From JAVEYA01 sp034003745 (lineage in GTDB: Bacteria > Bacillota > Peptococcia > DRI-13 > PHAD01): a stretch of 11,074 bases of DNA. Positions 1-4,899 of this stretch are shown here, one piece after another. The position numbers and the translations under genes are program-made. The notes under the pieces were generated by a model, which was not told the origin of the DNA, searched no databases, and saw only the letters and a program-made list of their open reading frames with translations. The stretch lies in the NCBI GenBank assembly GCA_034003745.1, contig JAVEYA010000080.1:1-11074 (forward strand), in the 5' to 3' direction. How positions within the stretch are numbered: position 1 is the first letter of the stretch; every line of letters begins with the position of its first letter.

Positions 1-747
1 CCAAAAGTTGAGCAATAATCGTCCCGTGCTTCCATTCCCGTAAATGAACGGATGCACACCCTCAAAACGAAGATGGAATACTGCAGCAGACTGTATCGGG
101 TGTAGACTTTTTTCTTTGTATTCCAAAATCAACTGTTCCATTTGTACAGGAACCAAATAAGGCTGTGGAGGATCATGATGCGCACCCATAATTGTCACTG
201 GAATGCGGCGATAAACACCCTTATCTTCCGGCCGGTCCATTAAAACCAACGCATGAATATCTTTAATAACCTTCTCAGTGAACGGGGATTTATTCTTAAC
301 AAGCTCCTCTACATATAAGAAGGCGTCACGATGGCCAATCACCTCAAGATGGTCCTTAAGGGGTTTCTTATCGATGGTGATACCTTCCAAAACCAAAGCC
401 GTCTCTTTTAACGTCAGTGTATTCCCTTCAATAGCATTAGAGCTGTACGTGAATTCCACAAGAAATTCCTCACGCAGACGTTGAACTTCTCCGACTGTCA
501 GCGGTCGGTGTTTGTTGATTTGTGCTTTCTTTTCATCAATGCGGGAAAATAATTCGGCGTATTCTATCGGAACAATATAGTCCCGATGGCTTCTTGCATC
601 AGCAGGTTTTTCAGCATCCGCGGGCACCTGATAATTGCGTCCCATTTTGAATGCGCCATTAATCCGTCCCTGCTCACATAGGATACGGACACGGCGATCA
701 GAGATACCCCATTTATCTGCGATTTCTTTTGTGCTGAGGTATTCCAT
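1..747 (-). CDS. HTH-Fic domain protein, 3' end beyond window, altered Fic motif
   Basis: Open without a stop for 249 codons from ATG 747 to the window edge. Residues 1-50 look like an excisionase/MerR-type helix-turn-helix (MEYLSTKEIADKWGISDRRV), followed by a linker and a Fic fold. The class II inhibitory helix motif (S/T)xxxE(G/N) is visible as SSNAIEGN at about 102-109. The Fic active-site loop is HPFIYGNGSTGR at 232-243. Canonical Fic AMP-transferases have HxFx(D/E)GNGRxxR, so the Mg-binding acidic residue is Tyr236 and the first Arg is Ser240, while the catalytic His232 and second Arg243 remain. Fic enzymes usually transfer AMP from ATP to target proteins; here that activity is doubtful. 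ATG 747 is preferred to in-frame ATG 753 because AAAGAAGTG then sits at normal distance and the HTH begins as in relatives. The gene lies downstream of ssrA and may be accessory DNA. Target and partner are unknown. Confidence 0.85.
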   Translation of the reverse strand, partial: MEYLSTKEIADKWGISDRRVRILCEQGRINGAFKMGRNYQVPADAEKPADARSHRDYIVPIEYAELFSRIDEKKAQINKHRPLTVGEVQRLREEFLVEFTYSSNAIEGNTLTLKETALVLEGITIDKKPLKDHLEVIGHRDAFLYVEELVKNKSPFTEKVIKDIHALVLMDRPEDKGVYRRIPVTIMGAHHDPPQPYLVPVQMEQLILEYKEKSLHPIQSAAVFHLRFEGVHPFIYGNGSTGRLLLNFW

Positions 748-780
748 GAACATCACTTCTTTCGATGATTATATAGGGAA

Positions 781-809
781 AGTTTACCATTTTATAGGAA
801 TAATATCAA
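781..809 (-). promoter_or_regulatory. Candidate promoter of the HTH-Fic gene
   Basis: On the minus strand TTGATA (809-804) and TAAACT (786-781) are 17 bases apart and would start transcription about 27 bases before ATG 747. An alternative -10, TATAAT (773-768), lies closer but has no good -35. A 6-bp inverted repeat, GGATAC/GTATCC (835-840 and 850-855), lies just upstream and could be an operator. This is read by eye only. Confidence 0.35.
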
Positions 810-990
810 TATACATTTTATAATTATTCCGATGGGATACGCTTAAATAGTATCCTTATCGAGAGAAAAAGAAAACGAATTAAATCTATCTTGGAGAACT
901 ATCCGTAACCCCTAGAAATGGCAGATCTCTCCTGAACCGCTTAGTAAAAAATTGAATTTTTACTAGGAATTCATGGCACTATAGCAAAAG
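810..990. other. AT-rich intergenic region without a gene
   Basis: Between the Fic gene start and the tmRNA terminator I see no credible coding frame on either strand. It holds two short inverted repeats (835-855 and 942-965) and otherwise unremarkable AT-rich sequence. No tRNA, IS end or obvious attachment-site duplication of the tmRNA 3' end is visible. Confidence 0.6.
942..965. repeat. AT-rich inverted repeat downstream of ssrA
   Basis: TAGTAAAAA and TTTTTACTA form a perfect 9-bp inverted repeat around a 6-base loop. It lies beyond the strong terminator at 991-1017 when read on the minus strand. The stem is almost all A-T, so it is a weak hairpin. It could be a backup termination structure or a protein-binding palindrome. 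Confidence 0.45.
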
Positions 991-1017
991 GCCTTGCTGA
1001 ATTCAAATCAGCAAGGC
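991..1017 (-). terminator. Rho-independent terminator of ssrA, possibly bidirectional
   Basis: GCCTTGCTGA and TCAGCAAGGC form a perfect 10-bp stem with a 7-base loop, starting 18 bases after the encoded CCA end of tmRNA. On the minus strand it is followed by CTTTTG. On the plus strand it is followed by TCTTTTTAT, so it could also stop transcripts from the other direction. Confidence 0.8.
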
Positions 1018-1051
1018 TCTTTTTATCAAGAATTTGGTGGAGGTGAGGGGA

Positions 1052-1327
1052 CGTGTCTCTTCCCGGCTTTCGCACGGGCACTGACTATATCTTCGCCTTC
1101 TTTTTAGAAGGCGTCCGGCGTGTTATGGAGGCTTATCGTTTGCTATCCTCCATCCCAGCGCTCCCTGCCTGATTATCTAATCAGGTTTAGGAACCTGTGA
1201 GTCGATACAGGGCTGAGGGCTTTCGCCGCATACCCCTCGGTATTGCCATAGCGCTGATACGCCTTAGGTTTCACCGATTAAGCCGGATTGTCACCTGCAA
1301 GTCACCTTGCAGGGCGACTCTTTTTGA
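1052..1327 (-). ncRNA. Group I intron in the tmRNA T-loop (IA-like, no ORF)
   Basis: This self-splicing-type intron is 276 nt. Exon 1 ends in U (1328) and the intron ends in G (1052), as group I rules require. P1 is CGAU^UC (1331-1326) with GAGUCG (1320-1315), loop AAAAA and a U1328-G1318 wobble at the splice site. P2 (1313-1294) is an 8-bp stem closed by a GUGA tetraloop. P3 is GGCUUA (1284-1279) with UAAGCC (1135-1130). P4 is CGGU (1276-1273) with ACCG (1241-1238). P6 is GAGGG/CCCUC. P7 is GACU (1203-1200) with AGUC in the S element AAGATATAGTC (1093-1083). P8 is GCCTTCT/AGAAGGC (1112-1095). Two hairpins between P7 and P3' (about 1199-1155) match P7.1/P7.2 of subgroup IA. No homing endonuclease fits, so the intron cannot move on its own. 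The subgroup is inferred by eye. Confidence 0.93.
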
Positions 1328-1541
1328 ATCGAACCCCTGTCCGAAAGAACGACCACAGAAGCATCTCCGAGCGCAGCCTATAGTTTAAATCTCGTCCGCC
1401 GGACTCCAGATAGGCACGGATTCCCTTGGACCAGCCCCATTAATTTTCCCCCGGATTATGAGGCGCTCCTCCGGAGGTATCCCGCTAATTTGACCCCTTA
1501 TCCCTCACCGCGGGAGCAGAGGGTAAGAGGTTAGGCTGCAA

Positions 1542-1571
1542 TTAAGCAGCTAAAGCGTATTCGTTGTTAGC
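1542..1571 (-). other. tmRNA tag-peptide reading frame
   Basis: Within exon 1 of tmRNA, the frame GCT AAC AAC GAA TAC GCT TTA GCT GCT TAA encodes ANNEYALAA and a stop. Together with the alanine carried by tmRNA the tag would be AANNEYALAA. The hydrophobic ALAA end is the signal read by ClpXP-type proteases. The resume codon is taken as GCT at 1571-1569 from the position after CATAACT; upstream in-frame codons cannot be strictly excluded. Confidence 0.85.
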
Positions 1572-1665
1572 AGTTATGCTTTTGCACCGTTTTACGGGCT
1601 TGTGCGACCCCGGCTCGCTTCTCCTGCCACCGCTTCCCCCGTCGAAACCAGTACACCCCCAAAAT

Positions 1666-1694
1666 TTTATTATCGGAAATTAATAGGCATACAA
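1666..1694 (-). promoter_or_regulatory. Candidate ssrA promoter
   Basis: On the minus strand TTGTAT (1694-1689) and TAAAAT (1671-1666) are separated by 17 bases. The -10 ends 5 bases before the mature tmRNA 5' G at 1660, so the primary transcript could begin at or next to the mature end. This would let tmRNA be made independently of smpB. Confidence 0.55.
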
Positions 1695-1745
1695 GAAGAT
1701 TCTTCGACAAGCTCAGAATGACAAATAAATGTGTTCAGAATGACA
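1694..1745. repeat. Interspersed-repeat-like element between smpB and ssrA
   Basis: TCAGAATGACA occurs twice, at 1713-1723 and 1735-1745, in direct orientation. The first copy is preceded by GATTCTTCGACAAGC. The motif GATTCTTCG...CTCAGAATGACA resembles a short repeat seen dispersed in intergenic DNA of many unrelated bacterial genomes. There is no other copy in this window, so its repeat status is an inference from memory. It ends against the candidate -35 of ssrA. Confidence 0.45.
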
Positions 1746-1752
1746 TAGTATT

Positions 1753-2214
1753 TTATTCCTTAGCTCTCATCGAGCGCTCGACTTCGCGCTGCGCGTCTTT
1801 AGCCGCCAGCGCATCCCTTTTGTCATACTGCTTTTTGCCTTTGGCCAGCGCCAGTTCTACTTTGGCCCGGCCGCGCGTGAAATAAACTTTCAGCGGAACC
1901 AAGGTGAGACCTTGCTGTTTAACTTTACCGAAAAGCCGGTTGATCTCGCTCTTATGCAGCAAAAGTTTCCTCGCCCGGGTCGGGTCGACATTGTAACGGT
2001 TACCCTGCTCATAGGGGCTGATGTGCATGTTGAACAGGAACATCTCGCCATTTTCGACCTGCGCGTAAGAATCCTTCAGATTGGCTCTGCCGCCGCGCAG
2101 CGACTTGACTTCCGTACCGGTCAAAGCAATGCCCGCTTCATAAGTCTCTTCGATAAAATAATCGTGACGGGCTTTACGGTTTTCAGTTACTACTTTCATC
2201 GGTTTCTCAGCCAT
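1753..2214 (-). CDS. smpB: SsrA-binding protein SmpB
   Basis: SmpB (153 aa) binds the tRNA-like domain of tmRNA and delivers it to stalled ribosomes in the cytoplasm, standing in for the missing anticodon arm. The OB-fold core is plain: NRKARHDYFIEETYEAGIAL, GTEVKSLRGGRANLKDSY, then the RNA-binding stretch GNRYNVDPTRARKLLLHKSE. The basic tail GKKQYDKRDALAAKDAQRE forms the helix that enters the mRNA channel. Length is typical. The frame extends upstream to a TTG at 2265, but ATG 2214 is chosen because AGGTGAGG precedes it by 3 bases, and MAEKPMKVVTENRKA matches the usual SmpB start. It lies 92 bp from ssrA and 130 bp from rnr, with its own likely promoter at 2306-2335. Confidence 0.97.
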   Translation of the reverse strand: MAEKPMKVVTENRKARHDYFIEETYEAGIALTGTEVKSLRGGRANLKDSYAQVENGEMFLFNMHISPYEQGNRYNVDPTRARKLLLHKSEINRLFGKVKQQGLTLVPLKVYFTRGRAKVELALAKGKKQYDKRDALAAKDAQREVERSMRAKE

Positions 2215-2266
2215 GTTCCTCACCTGAACGCTTTCTTCCACAACAACACATTGGCCGCAGGACAAG

Positions 2267-2304
2267 AAGACTCTGAGGAGTTCCTTTGCATCCGTCAGAG
2301 TCTT
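2267..2304. repeat. Perfect 10-bp inverted repeat in the smpB leader
   Basis: AAGACTCTGA (2267-2276) and TCAGAGTCTT (2295-2304) are perfectly complementary around an 18-base loop. On the minus strand it starts directly after the candidate smpB -10 box and spans the predicted transcription start. In a transcript coming from rnr it could fold as a hairpin. It lacks a good U-run, so it is not a convincing terminator. Confidence 0.6.
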
Positions 2305-2305
2305 A

Positions 2306-2335
2306 ATTATATCATGCGATATGCCAGCTTCTCAA
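2306..2335 (-). promoter_or_regulatory. Candidate smpB promoter with extended -10
   Basis: On the minus strand TTGAGA (2335-2330) is followed after 18 bases by TATAAT (2311-2306), which is preceded by TG to make TGATATAAT, an extended -10. It lies just downstream of the rnr stop and predicts a start near 2299, giving a leader of about 85 nt before smpB. Confidence 0.6.
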
Positions 2336-2344
2336 TGACAAAAT

Positions 2345-4549
2345 TTACCGGGATTTCTTCTTCATTATACCAGACGCGGCGTGAGAGTCAAGAGCCGCCC
2401 CATTCTTTCTTTTTGCACCCCGCTTTTTTTCTTCTTCGACGATTTCAAAGTCAATCTGACGCTCCTCCACATCGACCCGCATAACTTTCACCTGCACAGT
2501 ATCACCGATACGGTAGGTTTTATTCGTATGTTCACCGATCAGGGTCAGGTGTTTTTCATCGTACAGATAATAGTCGTCATTCATATTGGAGACGTGCACC
2601 AAACCTTCCACGGTATTGGGCAACTCGACGAAGAAACCAAACGACTTGACGCCGCTGATGAAGCCGGTGAAGGTTTCTCCAACCGCATCCTTCATATATT
2701 CGACTTTCTTCAAATCCACCGACTCGCGCTCGGCATCCTCGGCGACGCGTTCCTGCAGACTGGACTGATCCGCGTAATCCGCCATCAGCCGCTTTAGTGT
2801 CTTCAGCCTGTTTTCGGAGAGGGCGCCTTTTTCGATGTATTCGCGGATAACCCGGTGAATAGCCAAATCCGGATAACGCCGGATGGGTGAAGTGAAATGG
2901 GAATAATACGCCGCGGCCAGGCCGAAATGGCCGATGGCTTCCGGCGCGTAACGGGCATGTTTCATGGAGCGGAGCATGGTCATATTGACAGCCCGTTCCT
3001 CGGGCTGATTCCTGGTTTTTTCGACGATGCGCTGGAAGGAGCGCGGCGTCACTTCGCCCCGGTTATTTACCTTGATATAGTAACCGAAGACGCCCAAGAA
3101 TTCGTTCAGTTCGGTAATATCGTCCAGGTCCGGCTCTTCGTGCACACGGTAAAGAAAGGGCGCATCCAGCCAGTAGTAGTGTTCCGCTACTGTCTCATTG
3201 GCGGCAATCATGAATTCCTCGATAATCATTTCCGCAATGGAATGCTCTCTTTTGACGATTTCCAGCGGTTGGCCGGCCTCATCCAGGATAACTTTGGCTT
3301 CAGGGAAATTAAAATCGATCGCGCCCCGTTTCAGCCGCTTGGCCCTCAGAATCAGGCACAACTCCCGCATATTCTCAAAGGTAGGCACAAATTCCGCGTA
3401 ACGCTGGGTCAGTTCCGTATCCTGCTCCAGCAGAATCTTCTTCACGTTGGTATAGGTCATACGCTCGTTGACACGGATGACGGAGCGGGCTATCTCGTAT
3501 TTGACTACCGCGCCTTCATCATTTATCTCCATGAAGCAGGTCATAGCCAGCCGGTCTTCATGGGCGTTCAGGCTGCAAATCCCGTTGGAAAGCCGGGGCG
3601 GCAGCATGGGAATAACCCGGTCCACCAGATAGACGCTGGTGGCCCTTTTTAGGGCTTCTACATCCAGGACGGAGCCTTCTTTGACGTAGTAGCCGACGTC
3701 GGCGATATGCACGCCCAGATAGTAATTGCCGTTCTCCAGCACTTCCAGGGTAACAGCGTCGTCTAAATCCTTGGCGTCTTCCCCATCGATGGTTACCATG
3801 GGCAGGTTGCGTAAATCTTTACGGTTCTTGTATTCTTCCGCATGAATCGTCAGGGGTATCCGTTCCGCCGCCTTCAGTACTTCCTCCGGGAAGGCTTCAG
3901 GCAGGCGAAATTTACGCACAATAGATAAGACGTCCGTGCCGGGCGCGTTTTTATGCCCCAGCACTTCAACAACCCGCCCCTCCGGATTACGCCGGGCTTC
4001 CGGCCAGCGGGTAATCTCCACCACCACTTTTTCATGGTTCTTCGCACCATTTGTTTCCTCCCTGGGAATAAAGATATCCAGGGAAAGCCTTTTGTCGTCA
4101 GGCACAACAAAACCATAGCTCCGGCTTGATTCAAAGGTGCCCACCACTTGTTCATTGGCCCGCTGCAGGATGCGGATAATCTGCCCCTCCCGGCGGCGGC
4201 CGTCTTCCAAATGCTTGTACAGTCTGGCCACTACACGGTCATTATGCATGGCCCCGTTTAAGTCTTCCTTCGGGATAAAGACATCCTGCTGCTGCGGGTC
4301 ATCCGGGATTAAAAAGGCAAAGCCCTTCTGATTGCCCTGAATCCTGCCCACGCGCAAATTCATTTTCTGGGGCAGCCCGTAGCGGCCCTTACGGTTTTGT
4401 ACTATCGCGCCCTGCGCTTCCATTACACGCAAGATTTGCAGCAGCTCTTGCGGATTCTCCGCCCCTAGTTCCTGGCCGATTTCCTCGGCCGTCAGGGGCT
4501 TATAGGAATACTGCAGCATATATTCCATGATGGTTTCCTGAGATAACAT
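2345..4549 (-). CDS. rnr: Ribonuclease R (VacB/RNB family 3'-5' exoribonuclease)
   Basis: RNase R (734 aa) processively degrades structured RNA from the 3' end in the cytoplasm, including mRNA released by trans-translation. Domains in order: an N-terminal winged HTH (about 1-60), two cold-shock/OB domains (KGFAFLIPDD near 75-84 and YGFVVPDDKR near 145-154), the RNB catalytic domain (about 240-570), an S1 domain (about 622-703, GFISGVKSFGFFVELPNTVE), and a Lys/Arg-rich tail. The metal-binding aspartates are visible in TIDGEDAKDLDDAV as D255, D261, D263 and D264, matching D201/D207/D209/D210 of RNase II. Length is within the usual RNase R range. ATG 4549 is supported by GAGGTG 8 bases upstream. 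The gene precedes smpB and ssrA as in many Firmicutes. No terminator is seen between rnr and smpB, so some read-through is likely. Confidence 0.97.
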   Translation of the reverse strand: MLSQETIMEYMLQYSYKPLTAEEIGQELGAENPQELLQILRVMEAQGAIVQNRKGRYGLPQKMNLRVGRIQGNQKGFAFLIPDDPQQQDVFIPKEDLNGAMHNDRVVARLYKHLEDGRRREGQIIRILQRANEQVVGTFESSRSYGFVVPDDKRLSLDIFIPREETNGAKNHEKVVVEITRWPEARRNPEGRVVEVLGHKNAPGTDVLSIVRKFRLPEAFPEEVLKAAERIPLTIHAEEYKNRKDLRNLPMVTIDGEDAKDLDDAVTLEVLENGNYYLGVHIADVGYYVKEGSVLDVEALKRATSVYLVDRVIPMLPPRLSNGICSLNAHEDRLAMTCFMEINDEGAVVKYEIARSVIRVNERMTYTNVKKILLEQDTELTQRYAEFVPTFENMRELCLILRAKRLKRGAIDFNFPEAKVILDEAGQPLEIVKREHSIAEMIIEEFMIAANETVAEHYYWLDAPFLYRVHEEPDLDDITELNEFLGVFGYYIKVNNRGEVTPRSFQRIVEKTRNQPEERAVNMTMLRSMKHARYAPEAIGHFGLAAAYYSHFTSPIRRYPDLAIHRVIREYIEKGALSENRLKTLKRLMADYADQSSLQERVAEDAERESVDLKKVEYMKDAVGETFTGFISGVKSFGFFVELPNTVEGLVHVSNMNDDYYLYDEKHLTLIGEHTNKTYRIGDTVQVKVMRVDVEERQIDFEIVEEEKKRGAKRKNGAALDSHAASGIMKKKSR

Positions 4550-4645
4550 GAATACTTCACCTCATAATTGTTCTTTCTTTAAAGTATATCCATAAACCGC
4601 TCCTTCACTTCAGCAGGGTATAGCGGCGGTTCGTCAGCGGAATAA

Positions 4646-4674
4646 ATACTATTGGATTTAGCCTTAACGCTCAA
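4646..4674 (-). promoter_or_regulatory. Candidate rnr promoter
   Basis: On the minus strand TTGAGC (4674-4669) and TAGTAT (4651-4646) are 17 bases apart. This predicts a leader of about 90 nt before rnr. Both boxes are only 4/6 matches to consensus. Confidence 0.35.
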
Positions 4675-4692
4675 CAGAAATTGGGTTAATAT

Positions 4693-4722
4693 ATGACATT
4701 TTCTTTAAAAATTATGTATAAT
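4693..4722 (+). promoter_or_regulatory. Promoter of the radical SAM gene
   Basis: ATGACA (4693-4698, 5/6 match to TTGACA) and a perfect TATAAT (4717-4722) are separated by 18 bases in an AT-rich setting. Transcription would start near 4729, leaving an untranslated leader of about 165 nt. Confidence 0.6.
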
Positions 4723-4769
4723 CTAATTAAACAGATGTAAAATAATAACATGGAAAATTCTTATAATTG

Positions 4770-4813
4770 AAATCACATATTTTTTCCTGAAGAGGGTGTT
4801 GAAGATGTGATTT
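4770..4813 (+). repeat. Inverted repeat in the radical SAM leader
   Basis: AAATCACAT (4770-4778) and ATGTGATTT (4805-4813) form a perfect 9-bp inverted repeat around 26 bases. The half-sites contain TCACA and TGTGA in the reverse order of a CRP-type operator and are spaced too far apart for one. It may fold as a leader stem-loop or be a protein-binding site. Confidence 0.5.
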
Positions 4814-4866
4814 TTGGCATAAATATTAATATGTATCGTACGGTTATAGATCGGATGACGGTTTAA

Positions 4867-4899
4867 ATGGACATCTACCGCAAGGAGGGAGTAAAATGA
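4867..4899 (+). CDS. Possible leader peptide overlapping the radical SAM start
   Basis: ATG 4867 opens a ten-codon frame, MDIYRKEGVK, whose TGA overlaps the next ATG as ATGA (4896-4899). The arrangement would allow translational coupling. The frame contains the AAGGAGGGA ribosome binding site of the next gene, and its own ribosome binding site is poor, so it may well be chance. It lacks a run of one amino acid as seen in classical attenuator peptides. Confidence 0.2.
   Translation: MDIYRKEGVK

Larger units (their letters stand above)
1035..1660 (-). ncRNA. ssrA: tmRNA (ssrA), interrupted by a group I intron
   Basis: Transfer-messenger RNA rescues ribosomes stalled on broken mRNA, acting with SmpB, and tags the unfinished protein for proteolysis. 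The 5' end has the hallmark GGGGGTGTACTGGTTTCGAC. GGGGGUG (1660-1654) pairs with CACCUCC near the 3' end to form the 7-bp acceptor stem, followed by ACCA with CCA encoded at 1037-1035. Exon 1 is 1660-1328 (333 nt) and exon 2 is 1051-1035 (17 nt), giving a 350-nt RNA of normal tmRNA length. The joined exons rebuild the T-arm AGGGG-UUCGAUU-CCCCU. The tag frame is at 1571-1542. smpB and rnr lie just upstream, the usual Firmicute neighbourhood. Recognition as tmRNA is very secure; the exact mature ends are inferred from pairing. Confidence 0.97.
4560..4895. other. Divergent intergenic region between rnr and the radical SAM gene
   Basis: This roughly 335-bp AT-rich region holds the candidate promoters of both divergent genes, a short GC inverted repeat in the rnr leader (AACCGC at 4595-4600, GCGGTT at 4626-4631), a longer inverted repeat in the radical SAM leader (4770-4813) and a ten-codon frame just before the radical SAM start. 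No RNA gene family or riboswitch was recognised. Confidence 0.6.

Noticed and set aside
1155..1199. Adjacent hairpins as a CRISPR or repeat array
   Set aside because: They are different in sequence and fit P7.1/P7.2 of the intron; no regularly spaced repeats occur in the window.
1052..1327. Group II intron
   Set aside because: No GUGYG start, no domain V or AY end is seen; the group I S element and P1 wobble are present instead.
1197..1388. Plus-strand frame of 63 codons within ssrA and its intron
   Set aside because: It lies antisense to the intron core and tmRNA exon 1; the intron has no homing endonuclease gene on either strand.
1035..1660. Circularly permuted two-piece tmRNA
   Set aside because: The 5' tRNA-like half, tag and 3' half are in normal order, and the break lies in the T-loop with group I splice signals, not between swapped halves.
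2215..2265. Longer SmpB start at TTG 2265
   Set aside because: The added 17 residues do not look like SmpB, and ATG 2214 has a far better ribosome binding site.
1912..2484. Plus-strand frame of 190 codons across smpB and the rnr 3' end
   Set aside because: It crosses two well-supported minus-strand genes and a promoter region, with no ribosome binding site or family resemblance.
2897..3652. Long plus-strand open frame (251 codons) opposite rnr
   Set aside because: It is fully antisense to the RNB domain of rnr, has no recognisable protein features and is explained by codon bias of the real gene.
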